A stretch of 64,000 nt of DNA from Neckera pumila (taxonomy: Eukaryota > Streptophyta > Bryopsida > Hypnales > Neckeraceae). The notes below the pieces were generated by a model. That model had not been told where the DNA came from and did no database searches. It worked only from the letters and a program-made list of their open reading frames with translations. The position numbers and the translations under genes are program-made. Positions 22,436 to 34,497 of the stretch are shown in pieces (the stretch's first letter is position 1; every line of letters starts with the position of its first letter). The stretch is from the NCBI GenBank assembly GCA_963969595.1, contig OZ018410.1, forward strand, positions 27,160,913-27,224,912, read 5' to 3'.

Positions 22436-23559
22436 GGCAGGTAGTCTAGTGTCAATAGTAAGTGTTCCTCTGACCTCTCCTTTGAAGATTTATAGTTTAT
22501 TCACACCGTCTCTGAAAATTCTCAAAGTAATGGCATACAATTCCTTGCACTTTCATTTGCTAACATCTTGGTGGGATTCTTTTTCCCAATTCCTGTTCCA
22601 AGATGCTGGATCTTGTTTGTACATTGCTGTCGTCTTGTCATTCGCAGTAGTAAGCAATGGTGATAATAATCTCCAACTTGGGATATGACTTCCTATCTCC
22701 CACAGATATCTCCATAGAAAAGGAAAACTCCGTCATTCCGAACTTGTTGAATGAGTCTAATTGTATAAAAGGTGAAGTGCCAGTCGATCAAATCAAAAGA
22801 ACAAAAAAATGTTAACTGCCACTTGAGTGGTGTCCCCCTCGCCTCCCTCCCCGATGCTAGAAATACAACAAGGACCTCCAGGCACACCTAAAATGCACCC
22901 TAGAATGCAAGTAGGTCAGACAAATCAGACAAATCAGTACAGTACTGTAGTTATCTACACTACAGGGACGGACGCCGTGGTAGCAAGCGACAGACTCATG
23001 GGCAAATAAACTTATTTCCCGATGCCCCAAGTGTGCAATTGGCAACTGCTAAATATTCTTCTTCATCCAGTGCCGGCGCAACCATCGAGGCTGAGGATCC
23101 CTTTGGTGGAACACCCGCCACCTGCTTGGCGTTCCAACAAGCCGGCCTTCAGTTGCTGCAGACAAGCACGGGGCCGATTTTTTGAGTGGAACGAGGGAGA
23201 AGAGACCAACATGGAGAGCTCTCTTTGGAATTAATTATATTTCAGTTAGCAGCTCTAGTTGCATGGGAATATTGCTAGTTCACTACTCCAATTCATATAT
23301 AAATGCCAAATGATTTGGAAATGTGGAAATGTACATACAATATGTGATTGATTTATATGTTCACTTGCAGCAGTCCAGTCCAGTGCATACGAAAGAATGG
23401 AATCATGCATAAGAAATTCCCACGCATTCTAGCTACGTTCCAAGTGGACCTATTGGTAATTGACTATGCATTGAATTATCATGCATCTTAATTTTTGCAA
23501 ATTAGTACAGTCATGATCACTTTGACTCTGTTATTGATTGAAATTGGTGCACACCGAGT
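22436..23559. other. Non-coding stretch
   Basis: Moderately GC-rich at 22830-23230 with short frames on both strands, none convincing. No repeat was recognised. Confidence 0.4.
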
Positions 23560-23829
23560 TACATTTTTACAATTTGGAGGGTTTAGCAACGTTTTAGCAA
23601 CATTTGAAACATTTGCAATGTTTTGAAAGATGCTTTAGCAATGTACGTTTTTTCTTCTGCAAAATTGTAAATTATGGAATGGACTTCAGTAAACACACAA
23701 CACTTTTCAGTAAACACGTTAAAAAACGTTGTTCACAAAGCATCGTTGAATGTCAATTGTGAAATCAAGTTTGAGTTCAACGTTCAAACGTTGCTACAAA
23801 CGTAGTTGTATGGGGGTGAACTCTAATAG
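23560..23829. mobile_element. MITE with GCAACGTTTTAGC motifs, copy 2
   Basis: Inverted relative of 18753-18895. It carries AATTTGGAGGGTTTAGCAAC near the left end and CAAACGTTGCTACAAACGTA before GGGGGTGAACTCTAATAG at the right end. The middle is longer and made of further GTT/AAC-rich motifs. Confidence 0.55.
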
Positions 23830-26599
23830 TATTAACAAAGCAAAGAGGCAGTAGGAGTAGAGTATGCTTCGTAAAACTTTAAATGTAGAAAGCAAGCCAA
23901 TCTTGGGCTAGTCATGTCCGTATAATGCGAGCAGTGCTGATTCCAATTTCCAAAGTAAAAACGTGCAGGTATATATACAAGGGTTAAGAATACTAAAGAG
24001 CAATAATCATCTTGTTGGTGAGAGTGGAAAGCAGAAATCTCTGTACAACAGTTTGGCAATTGGAACATGAGTTGAGAAGTATAAAAGGCCATTCGAGAGT
24101 GGATCCAAAAGTCGCTGGATCACTACACTAAGGTAGCTAAGTTAAATTCTCAGACTTGCAGACATTTCAGGTTCAGTTCTCCCCAAAATTAACAGTTTCC
24201 ATCCAAGGGCAGCTAGGGCCGCTCTACTGACATTTGGGACCAGGCCAAGAAACAAAAACTTCTGAAATACTCGCATTGATCAAGAGCTTAGAAATGGTCC
24301 AACTTGAGTTGATCAATGAGAATGTTTCAGAATCTTTTATTTGAATCTCTTGACTTGTGTAAAGCGACCCTAGCTAGGTTGGTTCTCAATGTCCAGAGAA
24401 TTGGAGATATTTTCACCAGCAAATTGTTTAATGGCTTTAATCTATCAATCAGCGCTTGGGTACGATTTCTCTGCCATTTCCCGAGGGAGATGACAAACAA
24501 TCGAACAGGCGGATCACCAGAATCTTCATGTGGATGTGCTCAGCAATCAGAAATTGCACATTGTCAACTGCTATGCGTGAATTTCAGACAGGTGGCCTAG
24601 ACCCTAGTGCAGCTTTGTTGAATTTGTTTAAAATTTTGATACCGGTACCGGTACCTTATTAGAAAGGACATGTGGCGTACAGGGTTGTAAAGGCTGATGA
24701 AAACTTGTAAGGTAACAGCACCTAAAAAGCGACACTTTCTCTTGTCCCACTGCCTTGAAGGTTGAATGACCAATAAAATTTGATGAGGTTGTTAGCAATC
24801 TCAAGAGAAATGCAACCCAACTGGTTTCACAATTTTTCAAGTCTCTAGTAATATTTTACAAATTTTTAAAGTTGAAAATGTAAGATAGCTTAAACTTAAG
24901 TAGTAGACACACCTTGAATGGACACCTTTGAAGCGCAAAATGTCTCAACTTTCATTGGTTGCTTCAAAAAACTCCTCATCTCTCATTGTTACCTCTCAAA
25001 AGTTGTATTGATTTTGAGTCATGGAAGTGCTCATTTTCAGACCATTTTTAGGTGTATGAGAACGGAACATTCTGTAATTAGGTGCTTCTACCTCGATTGA
25101 TGGCAGTGCTTAAGGTTTATTCCCACTTTGTTTTATGAGTGATATTACTAGTTATTCTTATCTCATAATATATTGTTACGTTCCCACATGCGTTCCTTGC
25201 CAACTACCAATCGTAGCTAGAAGATGAGCTGGCAGGGTGTAAAAACGAGGGTATTACACAATTTGAAGATAATGTTAAAGAAGTTGCCAGGTTTTCGAAG
25301 TACTTGAATCTCTCCAGAAATGAAGATTTTTGATGATTATATGCGATATTACGTACTGTTGCAACTTTGTCGCCATTACGTAAAACTGAAAGGGTTGTTA
25401 ATATTTGGCAACAAACGACTTGAGGTTTGTCGCATTGCCTTTGCATTGTTGTTGGTTGTTGATCCTACACACAGTTAATTGAGTGTTACTAGCATCATAA
25501 ACGGTGCTCAAGAATGTGAAGTTGTTTGATTCCGAAATCGGCTCTCCACACAACGGCAGATACTCGCAACGAGCTGAAAGTTGTTCGGTTTTTTGGCAGT
25601 TAATGATTTACAAAATAGATCTGCAATTTTTTGAGTTTCCAGTGCACCACTAGTGCATCAATTTCAGCCGTCCCTCTTTTGCACAATTAATTTCTTGATC
25701 ACAAATCTTCCTCCTAACAAGCTTCAAGCAAAACCCTAATGAGAACTGAAACAATACGGATGTCACCTGCCTGCAAAACAATGATCCACGTATCTAGACA
25801 CAGTCGATGCCAAACTAAGTTGATGCCACAACCAAGAGGCTTTGCACGTCGATGACAAGAACTAGTGACAGATTCTAGTCCTTGTACTCTGTGAACAACA
25901 CACAAGTAATAACAAGCACCAACCTATCCAAACCTCATGGCATTGATAAAAGTACTTTTTCTACTTATACAAGAAGTTTGATTTCTGAACACAAAGAGTT
26001 CGCTAACTTCAAGTGGAAACATGTCATAAGAAGACAGATAACCCCTGAGCACCCCAACACCTCAAATTTGGCCTCCCAAATTTGAGATTATTGTATTTGA
26101 CTACTATAATCTTTCAATGGTACAGTTAAATCATTTGTCCATTTCCCCGCAGCTCCAGACCTATCTCCACTACCGATTGGTATGGTCAGTTTTTGTAGAT
26201 CTCGTTTTGGGTGACAAATTGATTGGAATGAGTTTAGAAGGGTTTGAATTTTGGTAAACATGTATTGGGCGCTCAAGGATTAAGAGCAATGTAAATGTAA
26301 TTTAGTTTTTGGACAATATCACATGATTGCATTGGTATTGGTATCGTAGGTACTTGTATAAAAAGGTAAAAATGGACTGTTGATAGCTAAAATGAGAGAA
26401 GAATCTAGCCCACTTACTAGAATCATTTTATATTTGCTTTGCAAACTCTTGTTTTGGCCTTGTTAGCACAATCCTCGACAAGATGGACCCACACTCTTCC
26501 TTCCGCACAAGCATTTCTTTTCCACGAGCATGCCAATTGTTCTTTTTTCTTTTGCAGTTTCTCTTTCCATCCATTCCCTTTTTCCTTGCCAACCCGCAA
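23830..26599. other. Non-coding stretch
   Basis: No gene was supported. A short palindromic run ACCGGTACCGGTACC lies at about 24641-24656. Confidence 0.45.
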
Positions 26600-28198
26600 T
26601 AAGGAATCCATATTTTTCTGGACATCACGATTTGGACGCCCGACTATCCGGGCTAATGTTTTCCCACGTCTACATGGACGTCCAAAAAAATTGCGTTGCT
26701 GCAGATGTGCCAAAAACATCGAATTTGCATCCTAACATTAGCATGTTTTCCAGCAGACATCACCAAAAACATGGGTCAATGGGGTCCTCAAAGGCCACCA
26801 TGTGGCTGCCACCTAAGCGCCACGCAGACACAAGCAGCCACGTAGGAATTTTTTCATCCATTTTTGTCCATGACATGGCATTTGAGGTGGCACGTGACGT
26901 GGCGGTGGAAAAAGTGATGTGGCATCCAGCAAGGATGATGTGGCATGCCACATCAGCATATTTTTTGGTTGTCTAAGAATTTTCTTGCTGTCTTTGAGAC
27001 GTCCACTTAGACATTTGTATGTTTTTTGAGACATCAATTCAGACGTTCAGAGGTTCAGACATTTTTATAGACATATTTTGAGACATCACCTTAGACGTCT
27101 ACATTTCTTGTAACATCAATGTAAACATCTACTTTTCATCATGAATACCTTTGGCAATGTTTGATATGATTTAGAATAACAAAATGATGTCACATTAGAC
27201 ATTCATATTATAGAATACAATATAAGGCATGATATTAATATGGACAATCTCACATGTCTCATATGACGTCCACATGCATGTCATAATGTCCAATATAACA
27301 TGTCATACACAATACAGCATACATTATACATCATATACCATATATAATATGCTATATAAAATACATCATAATTAGCAATTATGTCACATGACTTCAAAAG
27401 CCACTTGATGTGAGTTTATAGAGGGGAGAAAACGGACTCTTTATACAAGTGGAGTGGTAAGAGAGAAGACAAACTATATGGGACATTGAAAACGCTGGAT
27501 GTTTAAACAGCACACATGCGTCCAACATGATGTTTTTTGCATGTCTCAAAGGCCGCTCTGATGACGTCTCCATAGACGTTATACCAATTGTGACTATATT
27601 TTCTAAAACATCAAGAAGTTTACAAAAACATCGAAGAAAACATCTCTACGTTTTATGATATGTCTCTAGTGACATCTCTACGTCTACTTAGACATCTCCA
27701 GTATAAGTATAGAAAACGCAAAGAGACAACCCAACTATGCTGACGTGGCATGCCACATCATCATAATTTTATGCCACGTCAACTAATTTACACGTGGCAT
27801 GCCACGTCATATGCCATGTAATCTCATTTCCCCCAAAGCTACCCAATTCTTTTTTTTCTAACCTCGGTCAGACTTTTACCTAAGAATAAAATAATTTTCA
27901 CAAATTCATCCTCCGTGAATTTTTTTCCTTAAAGCTGATGTGGCAATCTGTGTTTTTGCGGACGGCTCGCCGGCATCAATGAGTCCTTAAAAATGTCATC
28001 AAAACCCTTGATGTCGATGGTAACACCAACTTGTTTTCATTCAAATTTATCGCAATCATCTGGAATATCCTTGGGAATCTTTTGAAATTGCAATCCTTCT
28101 CTATAACATCTTGATGTCTCCGCAAACATAGTATGTTTGGCCTTGGACATCGCATGTTTTTGCTCTGACATCCAAAAAAGCACGGGTTTGTTATAGTG
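26600..28198. mobile_element. Repeat-rich element with GACATC motifs and a CACTA-like end
   Basis: Many copies of GACATC/GACGTC/AACATC in both orientations fill 26620-27720. Arms of about 120 bp at 26870-26990 and 27705-27830 are inverted copies of each other, each with the palindrome TGGCATGCCAC. At 28194-28198 the DNA ends TTTGTTATAGTG, which inverted reads CACTATAACAAA, like the end of a CACTA transposon with subterminal repeats. A partner CACTA end was not found, so the borders and class are uncertain. Confidence 0.4.
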
Positions 28199-28921
28199 CA
28201 TGATTTTGCAAATTTAGATGCCATATCAATTAGCAAAAGGTAATCCTTGCCTAGCCATGCCACATCAACAAGAAAGTCAAGAGCAGTTACAACAAGCCAC
28301 GTCAACTTGAGTTTAGGGCCCTTTGTTGAGACTATGAATTGGTCTTAGTCCGAGAATGGGCCAATCAAAATTTTGGGTCTAGGAACCTAACAAAGAATTG
28401 TCACGAGGATTCTAAGTGCATAGGATTCAAAGCTCTCACTCTATATAAGCTTCTAGTCTTTTTGGTTGTTGGATGGTAGAATTGTGATGGCATCTATAAG
28501 TGTTACAATTCCAAACGTGGATGTTACATAAGATGCTCTCTTGCTATTACTGAGAGTGCCCCTACTCAACAAATCTGTAAGCAAGAGTGGCAAAAGCCTT
28601 CTTGTGGTATTTTTGAGACAAATTGTGTATTTAGAAGATGAGCTCTGAGATAGATGACACAAGGATTACTTATTCTATTTATTCATGAGAGTTTAGCCCC
28701 TAAAAGACTATGAGTGCAGATTTTGAATAATGAATGAACGGAAACACATCCTAGATTCACCGAAATGCATTTTTTCATCCATTGGTATTGTTTGAAGATT
28801 CATACATTAGTTCTTTAACATTTGTGTGGTTCAGATTATAAAGATTTTGCTTTGCAAATATAATATAATTCAAAAGTTATTGAGAGGTCTAGCCTTAAAA
28901 AATAGCTTTCTCATCTCAAAA
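28199..28921. other. Non-coding stretch
   Basis: A TATATAAGC box at about 28441-28450 and the sequence that follows could be an LTR-type promoter, but no matching second copy or primer-binding site was seen. Confidence 0.3.
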
Positions 28922-29155
28922 CGTTAGATGTTATTTGGTGATAGTAAAGGGTTGTTTCAGGCCCATTCCCCAATCTCTTCTCAATGCAGGGAAGGAACGT
29001 TGGTTGCTGTCAAAATCCTAATTACCTAAAAAAAAGTGTCGTGGCCGAAGTCACGTCAGCCATGTTGGCCACGTCACACTGCTACAGCGCAGTAGCACGC
29101 ATTCCCTGCAGTCGGGAACTCGCAGCCCTTTGGAAGGGCCAAATCACCTCTAATG
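28922..29155. mobile_element. MITE of the CATTAG family, copy 2
   Basis: It runs from CGTTAGATG to CACCTCTAATG, with GGTTGTTTCAGGCCC near the left end and CAGCCCTTTGGAAGGGCC near the right end. The inside has CACGTCAGCC and GCATTCCC blocks shared with the copy at 61817-62074. Confidence 0.6.
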
Positions 29156-29159
29156 AATG

Positions 29160-29500
29160 ATCCTTCAAAAATGACTTGAACCAAAAAATCAAATAAAAAT
29201 CTTCAAAAATCACTATAATTAGAAATCAATATTTTGAACTTACAGAAAAAAAATTCTCTTAAAAATCATAAATATTCAATCTACAATTGATTTTAGAAGA
29301 AATTTCCAATTTCTGACTTCAAAATTTATTGAAAAAAATTGGTATATATTTTTTTTGATCTAACCATATAGATGTGATCTATAAATAGCATTTTACAGTA
29401 TTGTTTGAAAGTCATCATTAACATATTCTTTGAAGTTGCATTTTATAATAGATCTTTACATTTTTGGAAATCTAAACACCCCTCCAATCCTTTAGGGATT
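29160..29500. repeat. Dispersed AT-rich repeat, also at about 56350-56770
   Basis: Shared blocks in the same order include TTGAAAGTCATCATYAA, CATTTYATAATRSATCTT and the run into AATCTARAC. Both copies lie next to a TTAA-family element. Confidence 0.4.
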
Positions 29501-29684
29501 AGGATTGATTTAGAGTATTGCCTTTTATAATCAACACTTTGTAAATTCATAGTTCATTCATTCATACAATGTTAAAAATGCATGTTAAGAATATTTGAAA
29601 TCTTATTTCAATCGTATTTTATTCTTTGAAAAGCAGATCACGTCCATTAAAACATAAAGAAGGAATCCAGGACCTTAAAGTTAA

Positions 29685-30596
29685 TTAACCCCTAAAGGCC
29701 CGAGGCCATTTTTTTGCCAAAAAACACCCAAAATTGCCATTTTTTTAGCAAAGAGTGGAAAAAATTAAAAATGCTTTTTTGCACATCTAACCATAGGATC
29801 TTACACCTAACTAGTATGAGAATGTGTGGAAAAAATTTCAGAATTTTTGACCACACAAATTGCAAGATATCTACGTTTAAAGTGAAAAAACAAATTTTTC
29901 AGCACATTGTGGGATTGGATTTTTTGACTTTGAACATTTTTAACTTAAAATTTTTGCACTATAGAGTTTTGAGCCTTAAATCCTTGTAGTGGAGAATTGA
30001 GATGACAATCTATTAAAAAAACGAAAAATGCAAAAAAACTTAATTTTCATTACTAAAAAAATTGTTAAGTAGAAGTAGGTACGAGATAGAAGGAAAATCT
30101 AAAATAATCATATATTTTAGATGGAATTAAAATTCACTAATCCCAATCGTCAGATTTTTCTAGCAAGTAAGCTTAACCATGCAAAAAAAAAAATCTGAAA
30201 AATTTGAAAAATTGCATTCAGAAATGAATCCTACAACTTATTTTTTTCAGAAAGATGCTCTAACTACCCAAAAAACAAGAATGTCCATAACTTTTTCATA
30301 ACAAATCCAAATGAAATGAGTCAAAGCTTTTTAGATAGAAAAAAATATAATTTATGAGGAAAAAAAAAACTAACTGCAAATTTTTTTTGCTACCCGGTGT
30401 CCCTTGTTTTGAGGTTATTTGGTCATAACTTTTGTTCCCGGGCACCAATTGTGAAAAAAATTATATTCCCGTGAAGCTAATCAGTTTTTCTACTTCCCAA
30501 AAAAATTTCAAAAAATCAAGAGAAAATTTCAGCCTGTAGGTACCTGCCCGAAAATGCATTTGTCCCTCGAAGGGACAACGGGCTTTTAGGGGTTAA
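29685..30596 (+). mobile_element. TTAA/CCCCTAAAGG element, copy 3 (subfamily 1)
   Basis: This is a 912-bp unit including its TTAA flanks. It begins TTAACCCCTAAAGGCCCGAG and ends GGGCTTTTAGGGGTTAA. Inside the right end is the palindrome GTCCCTCGAAGGGAC. The interior is AT-rich with no ORF. At about 30172 it holds an uninterrupted TTAA (AGCTTAACCATGC) that is the occupied site in the next copy. Confidence 0.9.
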
Positions 30597-31065
30597 GTTG
30601 CCACTTGGGAGAATGAAGATCTCACAAGCAGAATGCATCATTTCTACACCTATTGACTTCAAATTTGGCCTCAATAATCTTCTTGCCCTATAAGTTAGGA
30701 GGCTCAAAAACAGTTCTAGCATTTTGAACCAAACATGATATAGAGGTACTATTTGCTTTCTTCAATTAACCAAAATGTACAAATTGTGTACATTTTAGGA
30801 GGTGGTCGCTTTTAGAGCCTTATGATATTTCAACTTCAAAATTTTATAACTAATTCTACAAAGCTCCAAAAATATGAAACAACTTGGACCACTTGCCATT
30901 TCGTCTTGTCTTTCAAGGAAAATTTACTGAAAAATATTTCAAGATGTTTTACCTCTCCAAAATTCAGTTTTAGTGCTTAGATGATCGCTTTATGGACCTC
31001 CTATCTTACTTGGAGAAGGACTTGCCGTGGTGATGTTGAGCAAGTCAGGAGGTACATCTGAATGG
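30597..31065. repeat. Dispersed repeat between two TTAA elements
   Basis: The part at 30770-31030 matches 21490-21730. It carries CAACTTCAAAATTTTATAAC and AAAAATATGAAACAACTTGG. No gene. Confidence 0.45.
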
Positions 31066-32923
31066 TTAACCCCTAAAGGCCCAAGGCCTTTTTCTGCCAA
31101 AAAACACCCAAAACTGCCATTTCTTTAGCAAAGAGTGAAAAAAAAGTAAAAATGTTTTTCTTGCACATCTAACCATAGGATCTTGCACCTAACTAGTGTA
31201 AGGATGTGTGAAAAAAAATTCAGAATTTTTGATTGCACAAATTGCAATGTATCTATTTTCAAAGTGAAAAAAACAAGTTTTTCAGCACATTGTGGGACTG
31301 GGTTTTTTGACTTTGAACATTTTTAACCTAAAACTTTTGCACTACATAGTTTTGAGCTTTAAATGTTTACAGTGGGGAATTGAGTTGAAAATGTAAAAAA
31401 AAAAAAAGAATTCAAAAAAACTTAATTTCCATTATTAAAAAAATTGTTAAGTAGAAGTAGGTACGAGATAGAAGGAAAATCTAAAATATTCATATATTTT
31501 AGATGGGATTAAAATGCACTAATCCCAATGGTGAGATTGTTCTAGAAAGTAAACTTAACCCCTAAAGGACCGTTGTCCCTTTGGGGGACAAATGCGTTTT
31601 TGGGCAGGTACCTACAGGCTGAAATTTTTCCGTGATTTTTTTTTAAAATTTGAAGATAGAAAAACTGATAAGCTTTGTGGGAGTATAATTTTTTCACGAT
31701 CAGTGCCCGGGAAAAAAAGTTATGACCAAATAAGCTCAAAATAGGGGACGGCGGGCAGCAAAAAAAAAAAGACAAAAATTTTAATTTTTTTTTTTAGTTT
31801 TCTTTTCTCATAGATTATATTTTTGCCTATTTGGAAAGCTTTGATTCATTTCATTTGGATTTGTTGTGAGAAAGTTATAGACATTCTTGTTTTTCGGGCA
31901 GTTAGAGCATCTTCTTGAAAAAAATAACTTCTAGGATGCATTTTTGAATGCAATTTTTCAAATTTTTCAGGGTGTTTTTTTTTCATGGTTTATATTACTT
32001 GCTAGAACAATCTCACCATTGGAATTAGTGTTTTTTAATTCCATATAAAAGATTTTTAGATTTTAGATTTCCCTTCTATCTTGTACCTACTTCTACTTAA
32101 CAATTTTTTTAAGTAGTGAAAAGTAAGTTTTTTGGATTTATTTTTTTTCCCTAGACTCTCAACTCAATTCTCCCACTATAAAGATTTAAAGCTCAAAACT
32201 TTTTAGTGCAAAATCTTTAAGTTAAAAATGTTCAAAGTCAAAAAATCTAGTCCCGCAATGTGCTGAAAACTTTGTTTTTTTCACTCTAAACACAGATATC
32301 TTACAATCTGTGTGGTCAAAAAATTTGAAATTTTCTCTACACACTCTTGTACTAGTTAGATATAAGATCCTACCATTAGATGTGGAAAAAAAATATTTTT
32401 TTCAATTTTTTTTACTTTTTGCTATAGAAATGGCAGTTTTGAGTGTTTTTTGGCAGAAAAAGGGCCGCGGTCCTTTAGGGGTTAACCATGCCAAAAAAAA
32501 TTTGAAAAATTTGAAAAATTGCATTCAAAAATGAGTCCTACAAGTTATATTTTTGAAAAAGATGCTCTAACTACCTGAAAAAACAAAAATGTCTATACCT
32601 TTCTCATAACAAGTCCAAAGGAAATGAATCAAAGCTTTAAGATAGACAAAAATATAATCTATGAGGAAAAAAGACTAAGAAAAAAAAAAAAAAAAAAAAG
32701 TGCAAATTTTTTTGTTGCCCATCGTCCCCTGTTTTGAGCTTATTTGGTCATAACTTTTGTTCCCGGGCACCGATTGTGAAAAAAAATTTATTCCCACAAA
32801 GCTAATTAGCTTTTCTACCTCCAAAAAAAGTTTCAAAAAATCAGGAGAAAATTTCAGCCTATAGGTACCTGCCCGAAAACGCATTTGTCCCCCGAAGGGA
32901 CAATAGGCTTTTACAGGGATTAA
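31066..32923 (+). mobile_element. TTAA/CCCCTAAAGG element, copy 4, split by copy 5
   Basis: It begins TTAACCCCTAAAGGCCCAAG and ends TTTTACAGGGATTAA (terminus slightly degenerate). Removing the nested copy leaves about 930 bp colinear with 29685-30596. Confidence 0.9.
31555..32485 (-). mobile_element. TTAA/CCCCTAAAGG element, copy 5, nested in copy 4
   Basis: The inverted element of 923 bp (31559-32481) is flanked by TTAA at 31555-31558 and 32482-32485. The host reads AAAC-TTAA before it and TTAA-CCATGCC after it, while copy 3 has a single TTAA at the same place. The flanks thus show target duplication and precise ends. Confidence 0.95.
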
Positions 32924-33315
32924 GGTATCTACACCTAAAGTTGACCAAATAAGCAATTCAACAATGTTCCCATCATTAGAGTTAATCATAAAGGTCTTCC
33001 CCAGTTGTAATAGTGGTGTCACAGGAAGGTCTAACCAAGAATAGTACAAAAGAAACACATCACCAAACTCCATCAGACTCTAATTTTGGTGCTTCAAAGA
33101 GTTTCTTCTTGTGTTTTTCTCAAACTCTGACTCTTAGCCCCACATTGCACACACTTTATGATTAACTCTATTATATTGAATAACTTTTTGTGGGATTTTG
33201 TTGGTAGTCAAAAGGGGATCCTCGATTTTCTTAAAATGCATTTTTTGGACAACGTACATGAATAAACTATGAATATTCAAAGTACTGAAAATAGGCGTTT
33301 CTAAAACTGACTTTA
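32924..33315. other. Non-coding spacer
   Basis: A short frame at about 32940-33073 on the minus strand is not convincing. No repeat was recognised. Confidence 0.4.
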
Positions 33316-33424
33316 GGGCCTCTTCACACTATGGCCGTCCAAGTCGAGAGGCCGTGGGACCCTGCAATATGATTGGTGGAAACGACGGACTCTCGACTTG
33401 GACGGCCATAGTGTGAAGAGGCCC
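33316..33424. mobile_element. Tourist-like MITE, near-perfect hairpin
   Basis: The 109-bp element starts GGGCCTCTTCACACTATGG and ends with the exact reverse complement. The arms of about 35 bp are perfect, and both sides carry TTA (33313-33315 and 33425-33427). GGGCC-type ends with a TTA duplication match PIF/Harbinger-derived Tourist elements. The arms are perfect, which suggests recent insertion. Confidence 0.9.
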
Positions 33425-33427
33425 TTA

Positions 33428-34497
33428 GACTCCCTTGAATAGTAGGAGTACATTTTAGGCAAAATTTTCTAGAGGTTGGTTTTAGAAAGGGGTCGAAGTC
33501 AGGTGCAGCTCCCTTGTGGCTTCTCCTGGAAATCATCTTTCAATTGCGAACAGGTCCAACAAAAGTTAAATTACTGTGATTGGGAACTGAATCATGTCTG
33601 GATGTTATTTGGATGATGGATTTTTGTGTGTTACTGTAGAAATGTAGAATACATTATATCTGTTTCCTTCTCCACATGGGTGTAGGCACTTATATAAGTC
33701 CTGTTGAGCCTGTCAGAAACATAGAAATCTGCACAAAAATCCCATGTTGGATATCTCTGGTAAGTTACTGAAATGGCAGTCTTTGCACCCATCGATTCTG
33801 TAGAGGCAAAATCATGGTAGCTTTTGCAAGCACTGCTATCCCGCAACTGGCAAGTGAGCCTTACAATCAAAATATCCTCAAATTAAGTTAGGGCTCTTGG
33901 TTTCTGCATCAAATGTGTAAATAAATGGACTTGCTTTTTTTTTTGTAGGTATCTTGCTGTATGTTACTTAACTTAACCCAAGCTTAAGTTAGTGCTTTGC
34001 TGGATATGGCTTCTCCACCAGTTCACAGTAAATAAATGATTCAAGAGTGGTCCAGTACTTTCAAAGCTCCCATGATAACCAATGTTGGGAGCAGTCCATG
34101 GCCTTTGATTCTGTCCCTTCTGCACACCAAACGTGATTCTTTTTCCCAGTAAGTCCTCATGGGACTTTGTTGAAGACTTGATTGTGCCATTGTAGTCAAG
34201 AGGACTTGATGCTGCTTTTTTTTTGTTGAAGACTTGATCATGCTTTTGTTGTCAAGAGGACATGATGCTGGTTTTCTGTGCTGCACATTGTTTTCCAAAA
34301 ACTATGTCACTCAAACATGGTTGGACCAGGAAACCAGGATGTAGTTCTTGTTGCACAGGTTTAGTGTATCCCCGGGAAAACCCTATGATAGTAGAAACAC
34401 ATTCTCAGTAGTCCAAAGAAATGACTCTCAAGAAAAAACCATGCGGCCAAGTAGACCAGTTGTGGGTCATTTCCTTGATCTTTGCAAGTGACCTCCA
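33428..34497. other. Non-coding stretch
   Basis: No gene was supported. A direct repeat of GAAGACTTGATYRTGC...GTCAAGAGGAC/GGACATGATGCTG lies at about 34170-34275. Confidence 0.4.

Noticed and set aside
26423..26976. Overlapping frames on both strands
   Set aside because: They lie in a repeat-rich element and contain repeat-derived peptides without conserved motifs.
28441..28700. TATA box followed by an LTR-like sequence
   Set aside because: No second LTR, primer-binding site, polypurine tract or gag/pol remnant was seen nearby.
31542..31775. Minus-strand frame inside a TTAA element, similar to frames at 30516-30722 and 44260-44593
   Set aside because: These are homologous non-coding element ends; the frames differ between copies and are not conserved as protein.
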